NCBI RefSeq assembly: GCF_022627575.1
Contig: NZ_JADEYQ010000006.1
Coordinates: forward strand, 62,001 to 126,000
Source of the DNA: Sphingobacterium rhinopitheci
GTDB lineage: Bacteria > Bacteroidota > Bacteroidia > Sphingobacteriales > Sphingobacteriaceae
Direction: 5' to 3'
Length of the DNA stretch: 64,000 nt
The position numbers were made by a program, and so were the translations under genes. Shown here piece after piece: positions 62,291-64,000 of this stretch (positions are counted from its first letter, which is position 1; the number at the start of each line of letters is the position of its first letter). The notes beneath the pieces were generated by a model. The model ran no database searches, was not told the DNA's origin, and saw nothing but the letters and a program-made list of their open reading frames with translations.

Positions 62291-63925
62291 ATGAAATCTT
62301 TTATAAACAAACCTGAAGATATAGTAAAAGAAGCGATTGACGGATTATTAATTAACGACAAATTAGCCAAACTTGATCGTTTCCCCGAAATCAAAGTTGT
62401 ATTAAGAAATGATTGGGATAAATCTAAAGTCGCCTTAGTTTCTGGTGGAGGATCTGGACATGAGCCTGCACATGCCGGATTTGTTGGTGACGGTATGCTA
62501 ACAGCTGCTGTATGTGGTGAAATATTCGCATCCCCCTCTGTAGATGCTGTTCTATCTGCTATAATGGCCGTGACTGGCGACGCCGGTTGCCTTCTAATTA
62601 TAAAAAATTATACCGGTGACCGCTTAAACTTTGGCTTAGCAGCCGAACAAGCACGTGCTCTAGGCTACAAAGTAGAGACCGTAACTGTAGCGGATGACAT
62701 TGCTTTGGGCGCTGATGTAAAACAGCGAGGAATAGCAGGAACAGTATTCGTCCACAAAATAGCTGGTTATTATGCTTCTATAGGTAAAAATTTAGAAGAA
62801 GTCGCTACCATAGCACGTCAAGTAGCAGAAAACACAGCTTCGATAGGATTAGCGCATACAGAATGTCAAATGTTTACAGGACAAAAAGAAGCACGACTAA
62901 AAGAAAATGAAGTAGAATTAGGATTAGGAATACATGGCGAGCCAGGTGCTGAAGTAATAGCGCAGCTCCCCATAAATGAACTAATATCTATAGCAGCTTC
63001 TAAAATCGAAAACCATTTTAACGATCCTAATGCTAAATATGCTGTTCTAATAAACAATTTAGGTACTGTAACACCTATCGAGATGAATGTAATAGCCAAC
63101 GCTTTCAGTAAAACTAAATTAGCAAAGCAAACAAGCTATATAGTTGGCCCTGCAGCATTGATGACAGCATTAAATATGAATGGTTTTTCGCTATCAGTGT
63201 TGAAATTGACAGAGCAACTAGAAACAGGATTATTAGCAACAGTAGAACCTGAGTCATGGATCTGCGCAAAAAAACTTAGTCATCCAGCAACAATAACTAC
63301 ACCGCAACTTAGCGCGTTATTACCGTATAAGGTCACTAAGAATGAAGCTGTAGCATACATCATCACTTGTATCGCTAATACTTTTATTACCATAGAACAA
63401 GATATTAACGAATTAGATGCTAAAGTAGGGGATGGAGATGCTGGAGCAACTTTTGCATCGGTTTCAAAATTCATTCTTAAGAATCTAGATAAATTACCAC
63501 TAGCAAACACAAAAGAAACATTAGAAAGTATCGGCCGTATCTTCTCGAGAGAAGCTGGTGGATCTAGCGGCGTATTAATGTCTATCCTTTTCTTGGGAGC
63601 TGCCAACAACTATGAACAACATCCAAAGCTCGGCAAAGCCTTGTTAGCTGGCCTAGAACGCATGAAAACCTATGGTGGCGCAAAAGTAGGCGATCGCACT
63701 ATGATCGACGCTCTAGAGCCCGCATTTAAAGCCCTAGCGGAAGACCAGACTATTATAGAAGCTGCAATTGCATCACGCCAAGGAACAGAGAGCACCAAAC
63801 AAGTAAGCAAAACACTTTACGGCAGATCTTCTTATATCCCTGAGGAGCTACTGTTAGGGATACAGGATCCTGGCGCTGAAGCCATGACACGTGTATTAGA
63901 GAATTTAGTAAAGAAGTTAAAATAA
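62291..63925 (+). CDS. dhaK: Dihydroxyacetone (glycerone) kinase, fused DhaK-DhaL
   Basis: 544 residues, matching single-chain ATP-dependent glycerone kinases. The DhaK domain (about 1-325) has SGGGSGHEPAHAGFVG and GIHGEPGAE, whose His (about 215) would bind the substrate covalently as a hemiaminal. The DhaL domain (about 345-544) has the Mg-ATP Asp cluster in DAKVGDGDAGATFA (about 375-388) and GGSSGVLMSI, then VGDRTMIDALEPA. It phosphorylates dihydroxyacetone, and perhaps other short ketoses, for entry into glycolysis. No dhaM gene adjoins it, consistent with ATP and not PTS as the donor. Monocistronic. Confidence 0.93.
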   Translation: MKSFINKPEDIVKEAIDGLLINDKLAKLDRFPEIKVVLRNDWDKSKVALVSGGGSGHEPAHAGFVGDGMLTAAVCGEIFASPSVDAVLSAIMAVTGDAGCLLIIKNYTGDRLNFGLAAEQARALGYKVETVTVADDIALGADVKQRGIAGTVFVHKIAGYYASIGKNLEEVATIARQVAENTASIGLAHTECQMFTGQKEARLKENEVELGLGIHGEPGAEVIAQLPINELISIAASKIENHFNDPNAKYAVLINNLGTVTPIEMNVIANAFSKTKLAKQTSYIVGPAALMTALNMNGFSLSVLKLTEQLETGLLATVEPESWICAKKLSHPATITTPQLSALLPYKVTKNEAVAYIITCIANTFITIEQDINELDAKVGDGDAGATFASVSKFILKNLDKLPLANTKETLESIGRIFSREAGGSSGVLMSILFLGAANNYEQHPKLGKALLAGLERMKTYGGAKVGDRTMIDALEPAFKALAEDQTIIEAAIASRQGTESTKQVSKTLYGRSSYIPEELLLGIQDPGAEAMTRVLENLVKKLK

Positions 63926-63937
63926 CAACAGCATAAC

Positions 63938-63982
63938 AAGGAGTTGAATATAAAGCTTAGCGCGTTAATATTTCAACTCCTT
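63938..63982 (+). terminator. Terminator after dihydroxyacetone kinase
   Basis: AAGGAGTTGAA (63938-63948) pairs with TTCAACTCCTT (63972-63982), 11 bp, with a further TAT/ATA extension across a one-base bulge and a 17-nt loop region. It starts 13 nt after the stop. Confidence 0.65.
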
Positions 63983-64000
63983 CAATCTATCCAGTAGTAA

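Overview
The window is AT-rich and gene-dense. It looks like chromosomal DNA from a Bacteroidota bacterium, most likely of the Sphingobacteriaceae (Sphingobacterium/Pedobacter-like). Reasons: several exact or near-exact Bacteroidota promoter elements (-7 TAnnTTTG, sometimes with -33 TTTG), lipoproteins with [ST]SC lipoboxes, Tat-type sugar oxidoreductases, a 7TMR-DISM histidine kinase, a CzcA-TolC fusion, a Cys-rich DUF6660-like protein and almost no Shine-Dalgarno sequences. This assignment rests on recognition of gene families, not on a database search. I saw no tRNA, rRNA, CRISPR array, insertion sequence or phage gene.

Layout. (1) 1-7545, minus: seven-gene sugar/polyol oxidation operon (SUMF1-fold protein, two Gfo/Idh/MocA oxidoreductases, ApbE flavinyltransferase, TIM-barrel isomerase-like protein, sugar/nucleoside MFS transporter, GMC flavin oxidoreductase). 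(2) 7638-14209: AEC transporter, PagL-like lipid A deacylase, three envelope proteins including an OmpA-type lipoprotein, and CstA. (3) 14412-16844: M23 peptidase-bactofilin cell-shape pair, convergent with a FemAB-type ligase. (4) 16998-19023: TIGR03915/TIGR03916-like DNA-repair pair with a radical SAM protein. (5) 19181-23225: complete ABC/adaptor/permease/TolC export operon. (6) 23386-29598: signalling block. One minus-strand operon encodes a CheY-like receiver, a GNAT-like acyltransferase, a stand-alone E1/ThiF-like adenylyltransferase, a 7TMR-DISM histidine kinase and a receiver-kinase hybrid; a related single-domain receiver faces it. This is my best candidate for an undescribed system: two possible small-molecule-modifying enzymes coupled to a membrane sensor and a phosphorelay. 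(7) 29923-36721: NamZ-like muramidase, WbqC, LpxL-like acyltransferase, GT2 glycosyltransferase, ligA and dapA. (8) 37241-40190: amino-acid permease and DEAD-box helicase. (9) 40292-48295, minus: heavy-metal efflux operon (DUF6660-like protein, CzcA-TolC fusion, His-rich adaptor, CPC-type P-ATPase). (10) 48414-53089: LysE exporter, an 82-residue orphan, secreted nuclease, class IV aminotransferase and long-chain acyl-CoA ligase. (11) 53151-56576: TonB-dependent receptor divergent from a MocR/PdxR-type regulator, with a PdxR-like operator between them. (12) 56629-63925: orphan lipoprotein, FAD/Fe-S 2-hydroxyacid dehydrogenase, Lrp regulator with an EamA exporter, and fused dihydroxyacetone kinase.

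Many genes end in long perfect hairpins, often shared by convergent neighbours. Several start codons lie only 3-7 nt after a -7 box, which implies leaderless or nearly leaderless mRNAs.
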